From positions 115,688 through 179,687 of IMG/VR virus record IMGVR_UViG_3300050015_000276: 64,000 bases of DNA, one strand, 5' to 3'. The notes under the pieces were generated by a model. It saw only the letters and a list, made by a program, of their open reading frames with translations. It ran no database searches and was not told the DNA's origin. Origin of the DNA: a virus. Of the stretch, positions 56,131 through 63,993 are shown piece after piece. Both the position numbers and the translations under genes were made by a program. Numbering within the stretch: position 1 is the stretch's first letter; every line of letters starts with the position of its first letter.

Positions 56131-57348
56131 ATGGAACTTAATGTACAAAAATTTCTACGAGAAACTCCTGGTGGATTAATTTTACTTCAAGAATCTCCAT
56201 ATAACATTAGTGTTAAAGTCCATCCGGATTTCTCTGACTTATGCCAATTTACGTATTCTCAAATTGATTCTCCAAAAGGAGATCCGATTGTTAAAGAATG
56301 CCGTGGACTTATCCTAGATTCTCATAACGATTGGAATGTGGTTGCATTTCCATTTACTAGATTTTTTAATGATGGCGAATTTCAGGCTGCGACAATTGAT
56401 TGGAATACTGCAAGAGTCTATGAAAAAATTGATGGTACTCTTATCATCATGTACTATTACCTTGGTGCATGGAGAATTGCAACTCGTGGCAGCCCTGATG
56501 CTTCCGGTCCTGTTGTTGATTTTCCTTGGGAAGAACAAGGCGAAGAAGTTCCTTTAACTTTCAAACGTTTATTCTGGCACAGTATTGAGTATTGGCTTAA
56601 AGGCCTCAGTAAGTCTGGTGAATTTGATACTGACTGTACCTACATGTGGGAACTTACTTCCTTTTATAATCGGGTGGTTTGTGATTATACCGAAACCGGT
56701 CCACTAGGTGAATGTGAAGACGGATTTGGAAATAAAATCTTTATAGATGATTTGTGTGACAAAACTGGATATGCTCAAGATGGTTCCAGAGTTACACTTA
56801 TTGGTATCCGAGATAATAAGACATTTGAAGAATATGATATTAAATATTCCGATGCTCATTATAAAGCTAAGTCTTTTCCTTTAAGCAGTCTTCAAGAGGT
56901 AATTGAAGCGGCCGCGGTTCTGAATCCATTAAAAATGGAAGGTTTTGTTGTGGTTGATGGTAATTGGAATCGTATAAAAATTAAATCTCCGTCTTACGTT
57001 TCGATACACCATTTGAGGGATGGTAATCCGAGAAAGCGTTTGATGGAAATTATCAAGTCTGGTGAAAATGATGAAATGTTGGCATATAAAATACTTGATG
57101 ATTTCCCTGCCGAAAAGGCTTTATATTTGGAGATACTTGAAAAGGTTGATCAATTGATCTTGACAACTGAAAAATTTTATGATATCATTAAAGATATTGA
57201 AGATCAAAAAACTTTCGCCCTGGAGGCTTTAAAGTCTCCTATGTCGGCTGCGATGTTTTCTGTTCGAAAAGATAAGGCGAAAACTATCCGTCAATTCATA
57301 CTTTCTATACAAACGGATAAACTATTAAATTTTATTGATAAACTGTAA
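56131..57348 (+). CDS. rnlA: RNA ligase 1-like (T4 RnlA type)
   Basis: 405 aa from ATG 56131 (T4 Rnl1 is 374). VKECRGLILDSHNDW, then FTRFFNDGE, motif I VYEKIDGTLIIM (Lys near 100), motif III YMWELTSFYNRVV, motif IV KMEGFVVVDG, motif V RIKIKSPSYVSIHH. It repairs tRNAs cut by host anticodon nucleases together with the PNK encoded at 59.4 kb. A start-less reading frame follows at once. Confidence 0.85.
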   Translation: MELNVQKFLRETPGGLILLQESPYNISVKVHPDFSDLCQFTYSQIDSPKGDPIVKECRGLILDSHNDWNVVAFPFTRFFNDGEFQAATIDWNTARVYEKIDGTLIIMYYYLGAWRIATRGSPDASGPVVDFPWEEQGEEVPLTFKRLFWHSIEYWLKGLSKSGEFDTDCTYMWELTSFYNRVVCDYTETGPLGECEDGFGNKIFIDDLCDKTGYAQDGSRVTLIGIRDNKTFEEYDIKYSDAHYKAKSFPLSSLQEVIEAAAVLNPLKMEGFVVVDGNWNRIKIKSPSYVSIHHLRDGNPRKRLMEIIKSGENDEMLAYKILDDFPAEKALYLEILEKVDQLILTTEKFYDIIKDIEDQKTFALEALKSPMSAAMFSVRKDKAKTIRQFILSIQTDKLLNFIDKL

Positions 57349-57545
57349 TCGCCGCAGTTAATGAAGAAATTATTAGAGATATTTACTTCAATAATGTTAA
57401 TGGAATTTTAACTGTTGGTCTAGATGATACAGATGAGGATATTATTGAGCAAGTAAAACGAAAGAATTGGAATGGTGGAGAAATTGAATGCCCTATAGGT
57501 ATGTTACGGCCAGGATTTAAAGGCCAGGGTTGGTATCAGAAATAA
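57348..57545 (+). CDS. Reading frame without a standard start codon
   Basis: Codons from 57348 (ATC, overlapping the RNA ligase stop as TAATC) to a stop at 57543: IAAVNEEIIRDIYFNNVNGI, then TVGLDDTDEDIIEQVKRKNW, ending in PIGMLRPGFKGQGWYQK. The sequence looks protein-coding, but no ATG, GTG or TTG occurs before the C-terminal end. Options: non-standard start coupled to the ligase stop, -1 frameshift extension of the ligase, or a gene whose 5' end was lost. Confidence 0.45.
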   Translation: MAAVNEEIIRDIYFNNVNGILTVGLDDTDEDIIEQVKRKNWNGGEIECPIGMLRPGFKGQGWYQK

Positions 57546-57551
57546 TACGTA

Positions 57552-58214
57552 ATGTACGAACACTTAAATATCCAAATACCCGAAATCGCTATCCAAGAAA
57601 CTCCAGATGGATCAGATCAGAGACTTTATAGAACTCCAAAGGGAGAACTACTACCATCAATTACGACAGTTTTAGCTCCTCTCAAAGAAGATATACTTAA
57701 GAAATGGCGAGAACGTGTTGGTGATACTGTGGCTAACATAGAAAGCCAATGGGGAAGGGATCGCGGATCTGCCTTACATTTGGCATTAGAAGATGTCCTT
57801 AAAAATAAAAGCATAAAAGAACATCCACTTTTAATTCAAATGTTAGTTCAGGATTTAATGCCTTATCTTAAAAAGATTGGCAAAATACATTGTCAAGAAG
57901 TTGCACTTTTTTCGGATTATTTCAAAATTGCTGGCCGGTGCGATTGTATTGCCGAGTATGGCGGAAAATTATCCATTGTGGACTTTAAGGGATCCAAGAG
58001 AACAAAGAGATACGAATGGGTAATTGACTACTTCTTACAGACCGCATTTTACGCCTATTCCTATTGGGAACGTACAGGTTATAAGATTGAACAGTCAGTA
58101 ATTCTTATAGGAACAGAACAAGGTGCCGCCCAAGAGTTTATTGAATTGCCTTGGAAGTGGTGGAAAGAACTTAAAGAGGTAAGAAAACAATTCAAAAATA
58201 GGTATGGTATATGA
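57552..58214 (+). CDS. PD-(D/E)XK exonuclease (MGME1/Cas4-like)
   Basis: 220 aa. N-terminal LPSITTVLAPLKEDILKKWR, GRDRGSALHLALEDVL (conserved His), catalytic core IAGRCDCIAEYGGKLSIVDF then KGSKR (D...D-x-K) and YFLQTAFYAYSY (Q-x3-Y). The family includes phage exonucleases and mitochondrial MGME1; it probably processes DNA ends in recombination. ATGA overlap with the next gene. Confidence 0.8.
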   Translation: MYEHLNIQIPEIAIQETPDGSDQRLYRTPKGELLPSITTVLAPLKEDILKKWRERVGDTVANIESQWGRDRGSALHLALEDVLKNKSIKEHPLLIQMLVQDLMPYLKKIGKIHCQEVALFSDYFKIAGRCDCIAEYGGKLSIVDFKGSKRTKRYEWVIDYFLQTAFYAYSYWERTGYKIEQSVILIGTEQGAAQEFIELPWKWWKELKEVRKQFKNRYGI

Positions 58215-58420
58215 ATAAAATAATTCCAATGAATAACCGAAATTTTCCGGTAACAGCGTGTGGACAATGTCCTTTCTTTGAATATGATTCTATGAGGGGA
58301 GAATACCATAGATGTAAGGCGAGTGACAGGGCTTATCCAGAATTTGACACAATCGCAAAACATTGTCCATTAATAGACGAACCGGCTTTTAATCAGAACC
58401 TATCCGAAAAGTATTTGTAG
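58211..58420 (+). CDS. Small cysteine-containing protein
   Basis: 69 aa: CGQCPFFEYDS, HRCKAS and HCPLID give four Cys that could bind zinc or iron-sulfur. Unknown. Confidence 0.55.
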   Translation: MNKIIPMNNRNFPVTACGQCPFFEYDSMRGEYHRCKASDRAYPEFDTIAKHCPLIDEPAFNQNLSEKYL

Positions 58421-58429
58421 AAGGAATAA

Positions 58430-58681
58430 ATGATAATCACAAAAGAAGAGAAGTTTACAGAGTCACAACAAAAAGATTTAGTAGAACTAGCCAACCAATC
58501 ATATGATCGTGGTGGGGCCGATGCTTTGGCAATCGTTATTGAAACTGCAATGCAGATTGCAAAAGATGAACCGAACCTAAAAGCCTATGCTGGATTTGTA
58601 ATACATGTAGTTGAAGGAGTTCGTCAACGATTGGCTGAGGTCGTTGCTGGCCAGCAAGTTATGGATATAGAACCCTATTAA
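58430..58681 (+). CDS. Small helical protein
   Basis: 83 aa, helical (ESQQKDLVELANQSYDRGGA, VIHVVEGVRQRLAEVV). Unknown function. Start has GGAAT upstream. Confidence 0.5.
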   Translation: MIITKEEKFTESQQKDLVELANQSYDRGGADALAIVIETAMQIAKDEPNLKAYAGFVIHVVEGVRQRLAEVVAGQQVMDIEPY

Positions 58682-58756
58682 TTGAAACTAAAGTCAACGA
58701 GGATCATCTAATTATTAGTAACATAAATATTCCTGTACTTAGAAAGAGGAATTATT

Positions 58757-58960
58757 ATGAGTTTGTTAGGATTGATTCTCGTTCTACTAGTTGTTGGAGT
58801 TGCTTTGTATCTGATTAATCAATACATTCCAATGGCTGCTCCCATTAAAACAATTTTAAACGTTGTTGTTATAGTTGCCACTGTGGTTTGGTTATTATCT
58901 ATAACCGGATTAGTAGGCACAACATTTATTGGACCCATGCACCCCCATCTATTCCGATAA
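58757..58960 (+). CDS. Small membrane protein (Thivi_2564-like)
   Basis: 67 aa with two transmembrane helices: LLGLILVLLVVGVALYLI and NVVVIVATVVWLLSITGLVG. The pattern PMAAPIKTILNVVV between them is like the small Thivi_2564-type membrane proteins of bacteria and phages. Function unknown. Confidence 0.65.
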   Translation: MSLLGLILVLLVVGVALYLINQYIPMAAPIKTILNVVVIVATVVWLLSITGLVGTTFIGPMHPHLFR

Positions 58961-58971
58961 AATAAATTCAA

Positions 58972-59178
58972 ATGGAACCAAATCTTCATAAGTGGTTTGA
59001 TATACGCGTTAATCATAAACATTGCCATATATGGGGATCTTGGGTCTTATTGGACACCAAAAATATAAAGTATAACCGGGTGGTTCAAGGCCAAAGATAC
59101 ACTTTGCAGCGAACTTGCACCACCTGTGGTCACGTAGAGTACCAAATAAAAGAACGCAAATTGAACTTGACATCTTGA
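58972..59178 (+). CDS. Small zinc-site protein
   Basis: 68 aa. HKHCHIWGSWVLLD and CTTCGHVEYQIKER give a likely His/Cys zinc site. The next promoter is inside its 3' end. Unknown. Confidence 0.5.
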   Translation: MEPNLHKWFDIRVNHKHCHIWGSWVLLDTKNIKYNRVVQGQRYTLQRTCTTCGHVEYQIKERKLNLTS

Positions 59179-59196
59179 ATGTAATTGTGTTATCAT
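59167..59196 (+). promoter_or_regulatory. Promoter, leaderless type
   Basis: TTGACA (59167-59172), 18-nt spacer ending TTGTGT, TATCAT (59191-59196), then 6 nt to ATG 59203. Confidence 0.7.
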
Positions 59197-59202
59197 TTTA
59201 TT

Positions 59203-59412
59203 ATGAAACCAAATTATTTCATCGTTGTTGATGACCAAACGATAAATTTAAGGCGTATCCAATATTCGTCTTCTACTGGAACTAAAAGCGATAGACATAT
59301 CGCTTTTATCTCGGAGATCAGAGACAATAAAACTCTAAATGAACTTATCAATTTCTTTAGGGCAAATGGAATAACAGATGATGGGTATGGAATTACAAAT
59401 AAATGGGCATAA
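59203..59412 (+). CDS. Small unknown protein
   Basis: 69 aa from ATG 59203. YFIVVDDQTINLRRIQYSSS then a helix ELINFFRANGITD. Unknown; precedes the PNK gene by 10 nt. Confidence 0.55.
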   Translation: MKPNYFIVVDDQTINLRRIQYSSSTGTKSDRHIAFISEIRDNKTLNELINFFRANGITDDGYGITNKWA

Positions 59413-59422
59413 GTGAAATATT

Positions 59423-60403
59423 ATGAGTAAACCAGAAAATAGAAATAACCAGAAAATTATTCTTTGTATTGGTCTTCCGGGTTCTGGAAAAACTTTTTGG
59501 GCCCAACAACAAATTGCTGCTGCAAAGTTTCGTGGTGAAATTTTTGTTCGGGTAAATAATGATGATATCCGAGATGAACTAAATGGGGGTCCATTTGATC
59601 ATAGTGTTTGGACTCCTAAATTTGAATCTGAAGTCCGAAAGATTCGTTTGGAGAGAATTGCAAACGCTTTGAAGGATGGTTTTAGTGTTATCGTTGATAA
59701 TACCCATCTCAACGAAAAAACATTGAAGAGTTTGAAAACTTGGGCATTTCAGAATTTTCCTCATGTATTTATTGAAGAGAAAGATTTTCGAGATGTTCCG
59801 TTCCAAACATGTTTGGAACGTGACGCTGCTCGTATGGTTAGTGGTGAACGTGGAGTAGGACCCGAAGTGATTATGAAGATGGCAAAAGGGGCTAATCTAA
59901 TCCCCGAAGTCACACCATACCCTGTCGATTGGAAATTACCATGGACAATCATATGTGATTTGGATGGTACTTTGGCATTGTTTGGTAATCGAAGAAATCC
60001 ATATGACGCATCAAATTGCGACTTCACGGACGAACCAAACTTAACCGTTTTGAGTTTGTTAAAAAGTTATCAGGGCAATTATCGTAGTGGTCATATAGCA
60101 TGGCCGAATGTTTCAAAAACATTTTTCTTTTCTGGACGTACCGACAAATATAAAGATCCTACTATTCGTTTCCTTTTAAATAAATGTAATTTTGATGTTG
60201 TTGGTGATTCTTATTTTGAATTGGTAATGCGTAAGACTGGAGATTCTAGGGCTGATGAAATTATCAAGAAGGAAATGTTTGATGAACATATTCGTGGCAA
60301 ATATAATGTTTTTGTTATTATTGATGACCGGAATAAAGTTTGCAGAATGTGGAGATCATTGGGACTTCCTTTATTTCAGGTAGGAACCGGTGAAGAATTT
60401 TAA
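59423..60403 (+). CDS. pseT: Polynucleotide 5'-kinase / 3'-phosphatase (PseT-like)
   Basis: 326 aa (T4 Pnkp is 301). N-terminal kinase: P-loop LCIGLPGSGKTFWA (residues about 12-25), VNNDDIRDELNG, VIVDNTHLN. C-terminal acyl-phosphatase domain: ICDLDGTLALF (D-x-D-G-T, near 180), FFSGRTDKYKD, VIIDDRNKVCRMW. It heals RNA or DNA ends so that RNA ligase can seal them; with RnlA it counters host anticodon nucleases. Confidence 0.93.
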   Translation: MSKPENRNNQKIILCIGLPGSGKTFWAQQQIAAAKFRGEIFVRVNNDDIRDELNGGPFDHSVWTPKFESEVRKIRLERIANALKDGFSVIVDNTHLNEKTLKSLKTWAFQNFPHVFIEEKDFRDVPFQTCLERDAARMVSGERGVGPEVIMKMAKGANLIPEVTPYPVDWKLPWTIICDLDGTLALFGNRRNPYDASNCDFTDEPNLTVLSLLKSYQGNYRSGHIAWPNVSKTFFFSGRTDKYKDPTIRFLLNKCNFDVVGDSYFELVMRKTGDSRADEIIKKEMFDEHIRGKYNVFVIIDDRNKVCRMWRSLGLPLFQVGTGEEF

Positions 60404-60410
60404 TTCTATA

Positions 60411-60439
60411 TTGACATCCATTTGATTTCGTGTTATCAT
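60411..60439 (+). promoter_or_regulatory. Promoter, leaderless type
   Basis: TTGACA (60411-60416), 17-nt spacer ending CGTGT, TATCAT (60434-60439), then 7 nt to ATG 60447. Confidence 0.7.
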
Positions 60440-60446
60440 TTATTTG

Positions 60447-60842
60447 ATGAGTACAATATACACCCCGAAACATGAAGACGTTGTGGATATGTTTCTGACC
60501 CAGCATTTTGAAGATCGTATGGCTTTTAGATTTCCAGGATTTAAATTCAAGGATAATCTAAAAATCTTTGTTACTTACTGCGAGAGTCCGAATGCCGAAT
60601 CAATGTGGGCCATTCCTATTGTGGGTGGATATGTAATAGGTAAATGGATTCCATCCAAACATGGTAGCTTTATTAAGGGAATTTATATTGCTCAATCGGC
60701 ATTATGGAATTGGCAATTTAAACGTTCAGAGTTTACGAAAGTAAAATCAGTACAGATTCAATTCCGCCGTGTCATTAGCCAGACAGCAAACAAAGCTAAG
60801 TGTGGTAAAGGAAGACCTAATGATATGGAAACGAAATCTTGA
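60447..60842 (+). CDS. Unknown phage protein
   Basis: 131 aa. Contains HFEDRMAFRFPGFKFKDNLK and a basic C-terminus (VQIQFRRVISQTANKAKCGK). Overlaps the next gene by 23 bp. No family. Confidence 0.55.
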   Translation: MSTIYTPKHEDVVDMFLTQHFEDRMAFRFPGFKFKDNLKIFVTYCESPNAESMWAIPIVGGYVIGKWIPSKHGSFIKGIYIAQSALWNWQFKRSEFTKVKSVQIQFRRVISQTANKAKCGKGRPNDMETKS

Positions 60843-61146
60843 AGAAATTGCGGGTAAATTGGTTGATATGCCTCCTGCACCATGGAGATTACATATTGAT
60901 GATTATATTTGTGTAACTGATGCTGATGGAAATGAATTATTTTTCGTAGAAAATACTATTGAACAGTATCATCTTTTAAATACGATTTGTATGCTGCGGA
61001 ATAATTGTGAACTGTGGTTTGACGAAATGAAATCCGCAGGCATTAGTGATATTGTATTGCCAAAAAAGAAACAATCACCAAAACCGAAATGTGTGGTTCC
61101 GCCGACACCAGAGTTGGTAACGTTCAATATAAGTGAGAAACTATGA
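60820..61146 (+). CDS. Unknown phage protein
   Basis: 108 aa from ATG 60820, which has AAGGAAG upstream. APWRLHIDDYICVTDADGNE and FVENTIEQYHLLNTICMLRN match a common short phage fold for environmental or structural proteins without known function. ATGA-coupled to the next gene. Confidence 0.55.
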   Translation: MIWKRNLEEIAGKLVDMPPAPWRLHIDDYICVTDADGNELFFVENTIEQYHLLNTICMLRNNCELWFDEMKSAGISDIVLPKKKQSPKPKCVVPPTPELVTFNISEKL

Positions 61147-61385
61147 CACCGATCAATGAAACTAAAGAAGCACTCCGCCAAGGATTATGCACCTTGGTTT
61201 ATGAGAAGTTGGATGGTGAGATGAGGACTGCAATTGGAACTCTCAACTCCGATTTTATTCCGGTAAGATTTACACCAAAGAATACTGGTCATCCTAATGT
61301 TGATCTAGTATCTTATTTTGATGTTGACCGACAAGGTTGGCGATCATTCTGGCCTGAGAGGTTACGGTCTTTGAGTTTGGTTTAA
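61143..61385 (+). CDS. Small SH3-like protein (DUF2693 type)
   Basis: 80 aa. LRQGLCTLVYEKLDGEMRTA then TLNSDFIP and YFDVDRQGWRSF match short phage proteins of the DUF2693 type. Its 3' end overlaps the convergent GIY-YIG gene by 24 bp. Confidence 0.6.
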   Translation: MTPINETKEALRQGLCTLVYEKLDGEMRTAIGTLNSDFIPVRFTPKNTGHPNVDLVSYFDVDRQGWRSFWPERLRSLSLV

Positions 61386-62139
61386 ACCTCTGGGAGGCCT
61401 TCCTAAAATAAATCCTTTTGGGAGGGCTTCACCTATATTTAAATATTTTTGTTCGCTATTATTAGGATTCCATATCCAAAATCTTTTTAGTCGATTTAAA
61501 GCTTTTTGTCTCATTTTTTCTTTGGATTCTTCTGAATGCTTCTTATCGTACATTCCATTCATTTCACCTGATGCAGAACGATTTCCATTCAAATAACTTT
61601 GTTTCATGGATTTTTTAATAGTTTCAATTTGTTCTGGTGATCTTTTGAGACCGCTATTTGCCTTTGAAATTTTATCTTTGGTGGTTTTTGTTAAATGTGT
61701 TCCTAATTGTATTTTTGGATTATTTTCCGAGATTTTCTTTTTAGTTTCTTCGGAATGATGTTTGCCATACATACCAATTATTTTCAATTTATGATTTTTC
61801 TTAGCAACTTCACTTCTTTTTAATAAATCATCTTTTGAAAATTTTATACCAATTACACCATCTCCACCTCTAGTTAAATTATATCCAAAATTTTTTTGAT
61901 TTGTTTTATACTTGTCGATATAAAATATTTCTTTTTCTTTGGCATTTTCAAAAGATAAATTTGTTTCTAGGACAGCCAATTTAAAGTTTTCTGCACCATA
62001 TTTTTTAATAGCGGAAAAGAGATAGTAACCTCGTTTTTTGATGTTGCTTCCATCTCTTTTCCGGATCTAGTTTGGTATAGCCAATATATTTCTTTTGTTT
62101 GATATTATTTTCTAAAAGGTAAATTGAATAAGAATCCAT
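61362..62139 (-). pseudogene. GIY-YIG homing endonuclease with a frameshift
   Basis: Minus strand. From ATG at 62139 the first frame reads YSIYLLENNIKQKKYIGYTK, the GIY-YIG core, and stops after about 44 codons. The other frame continues GYYLFSAIKKYGAENFKLAV and on to NUMOD3 repeats ([25 protein letters not shown]) and a C-terminal domain. The joint is at a run of six T (62034-62039; A on the coding strand); one base fewer restores HQKRGYYLFSAIKKYG. Probably an inactivated selfish gene or a sequencing error. Confidence 0.65.
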
Positions 62140-62165
62140 AATATTAAATTATGATATTTGAGGAA

Positions 62166-62897
62166 TTAAAAATCTTCCATATTCATTTTTAATTGGTGTT
62201 TTGCAGTTAAAAATTCTTTAACAAATCCACTACGGACAATATCTTCTGTTCCAAATTCAATAAATGAAACACTTTCCATCAATTCCAAAATATCAAAAAT
62301 TTTTATTAATCCGCTAGTATCATATTTGTTACGATATAAATCTGATTGATCTATATCACCACAAAGAATAATTTGACAATTATTACCAACTCGGGTTAAA
62401 ATTGTACTAATTTCCTCAAAATTCATATTTTGGATTTCTTCCACAATAATTATAGCATCATCAAGTGTTGTTCCTCTTAGATGTGATGTGGTGATAAATT
62501 CTACTAATTTTTTTTGTTTTAAGACTTCGTAGGCATCACCACGACCGAATAATTCAGAACAAATTCTTTGATATGGTGTTTCATAAACTGCCATTTTTTC
62601 ACCAGCCGTTCCGGGTAAAAATCCCATATCTCTAGATGGAACTATACTACGGACAATAATAACACGCTGATGTTTTCCTGCCAAAACTTCTTTAAAAGCT
62701 AACCACATGGATAAAAAAGTCTTGCCAGTACCAGCCACACCATGTAGGACTAAATTAAAATCACGATTAAACGAATCTATTGTTAATGATTGGTTCGTGG
62801 TTTTAGCTTCAACCTTTTTCAGTGAAAATGGAGGTGACTTCACTTTCTTTTTTGACACCTGTGGTTTTTCTTTTTGGGGAATTTTTCTATTACTCAT
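62166..62897 (-). CDS. phoH: PhoH-like ATPase
   Basis: 243 aa. Basic N-terminus, then P-loop LVLHGVAGTGKTFLS (about residues 49-63), IIVRSIVPSRDMGFLPGTAG, LDDAIIIVEEIQNM (Walker B) and QIILCGDIDQSDL. PhoH proteins are RNA helicase/NTPase-like and common in phages of phosphate-limited environments; the true role is unclear. Flanked by homing endonucleases on the minus strand. Confidence 0.88.
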   Translation of the reverse strand: MSNRKIPQKEKPQVSKKKVKSPPFSLKKVEAKTTNQSLTIDSFNRDFNLVLHGVAGTGKTFLSMWLAFKEVLAGKHQRVIIVRSIVPSRDMGFLPGTAGEKMAVYETPYQRICSELFGRGDAYEVLKQKKLVEFITTSHLRGTTLDDAIIIVEEIQNMNFEEISTILTRVGNNCQIILCGDIDQSDLYRNKYDTSGLIKIFDILELMESVSFIEFGTEDIVRSGFVKEFLTAKHQLKMNMEDF

Positions 62898-62902
62898 TTA
62901 AG

Positions 62903-63229
62903 CTATATGGTTCGGCCAGGTTGAAAATTGGCCTTTGAAAAGCTAACATTCTTTCTTTGTAATTTACCATCTTTTCCTACGATAGATCGGTCGGGCACTG
63001 ATTTCTCCATACGTCCAAGTACACCATGTAGAAATTCTGAAGGTGGTTTCGTAATACCAAGCCGTATTGGATCTCCAAGGGCGCTGGGGGAGCTTAAAAA
63101 TTGTTCAATACATTTTTCTTTTTTACAAAAAGGACATGGAAGATTTTCTGGTAATTTATGATCTATCATATTCATATATCGTTCAAAAGATTGATGACAT
63201 TCGGTACATCGATATTCGTATGCTATCAT
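62903..63229 (-). CDS. FmdB-type zinc ribbon protein
   Basis: 108 aa, minus strand. MIAYEYRCTECHQSFERYMN and LPCPFCKKEKCIEQFLSSPS are the family ribbon; the C-terminal part is basic (GKLQRKNVSFSKANFQPG). Paralogue of the gene at 23442. Its ATG overlaps the stop of the upstream HNH gene. Confidence 0.7.
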   Translation of the reverse strand: MIAYEYRCTECHQSFERYMNMIDHKLPENLPCPFCKKEKCIEQFLSSPSALGDPIRLGITKPPSEFLHGVLGRMEKSVPDRSIVGKDGKLQRKNVSFSKANFQPGRTI

Positions 63230-63993
63230 TTATTTTCCTTATTCGTAATTCTATTTAGATATAATTTTCGTGATTCCGACATTTTCTTTTTGGTTTCTTC
63301 CGAAACTTTTTTACCTAATTTGGTTTCACTTATTTTTCTTTTTGTTTCTTCGGAATGTTTCATATTATGTTTTCCTTTATGAGACGCAGACATTTTCTTT
63401 CTGGTTTCCTCAGAAATAGGTTTCCTATTTTTGGCAGATTCTCGCATTTTCTTTTTAGTTTCTTCTGGTGTTTTATAACCTAATTTATTTTTATTTCCTT
63501 TGTGAACTGCGCCCATTTTCTTCTTGGATTCTTCAGAACGCTTTCTTCCTGCCTGATAATTATTTTTACCTTTGCGAATTTCGGATAATTTCTTTTTAGT
63601 TTCTTCTGAGTGTTTTCTTCCATAGAAAGGATGGTTAATTCCAGAACACAATTTACGGTTAGAAATTTTTATTTTGTTATAGGAAATAATATTAATAATT
63701 CTTTTATTTTGTTGATTTTGGTTTACCTGACCCATACGATCAAAAGCCAACCACATTTTAGCTTTTAATTTTCCCATTACCATCTTAAGTAACAGATGAT
63801 GGCATACCCAATGTTCCTTAAATGACAATGGAATCTTTTCTGATTCTGGTAATCCGAGAAATTTGGTAATACATTTAGGAACAATATGATGTTTCTCGGT
63901 ATAAAATTCTGGTTTAATCCTGGCTTTGGCACGGTCAATAATTCGGTAATAGGTTTTGGTGTATTTGTTATCGAGATAAATAGTATCAGGCAT
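63226..63993 (-). CDS. HNH homing endonuclease with NUMOD3 repeats
   Basis: 255 aa, minus strand. HNH-like TEKHHIVPKC and [14 protein letters not shown], then six or more NUMOD3 repeats ([39 protein letters not shown]). The first 23 residues and the leader (63924-64000) are identical to the gene at 25928-26560, so one was copied or converted from the other recently. The start is 7 nt from the window edge. Confidence 0.85.
   Translation of the reverse strand: MPDTIYLDNKYTKTYYRIIDRAKARIKPEFYTEKHHIVPKCITKFLGLPESEKIPLSFKEHWVCHHLLLKMVMGKLKAKMWLAFDRMGQVNQNQQNKRIINIISYNKIKISNRKLCSGINHPFYGRKHSEETKKKLSEIRKGKNNYQAGRKRSEESKKKMGAVHKGNKNKLGYKTPEETKKKMRESAKNRKPISEETRKKMSASHKGKHNMKHSEETKRKISETKLGKKVSEETKKKMSESRKLYLNRITNKENK

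Noticed and set aside
61362-63993. Possible CRISPR-like or repeat array because of the regular repeats.
   Set aside because: The repeats are NUMOD3 protein motifs in homing endonucleases and vary at DNA level; no direct repeats with spacers were found anywhere in the window.
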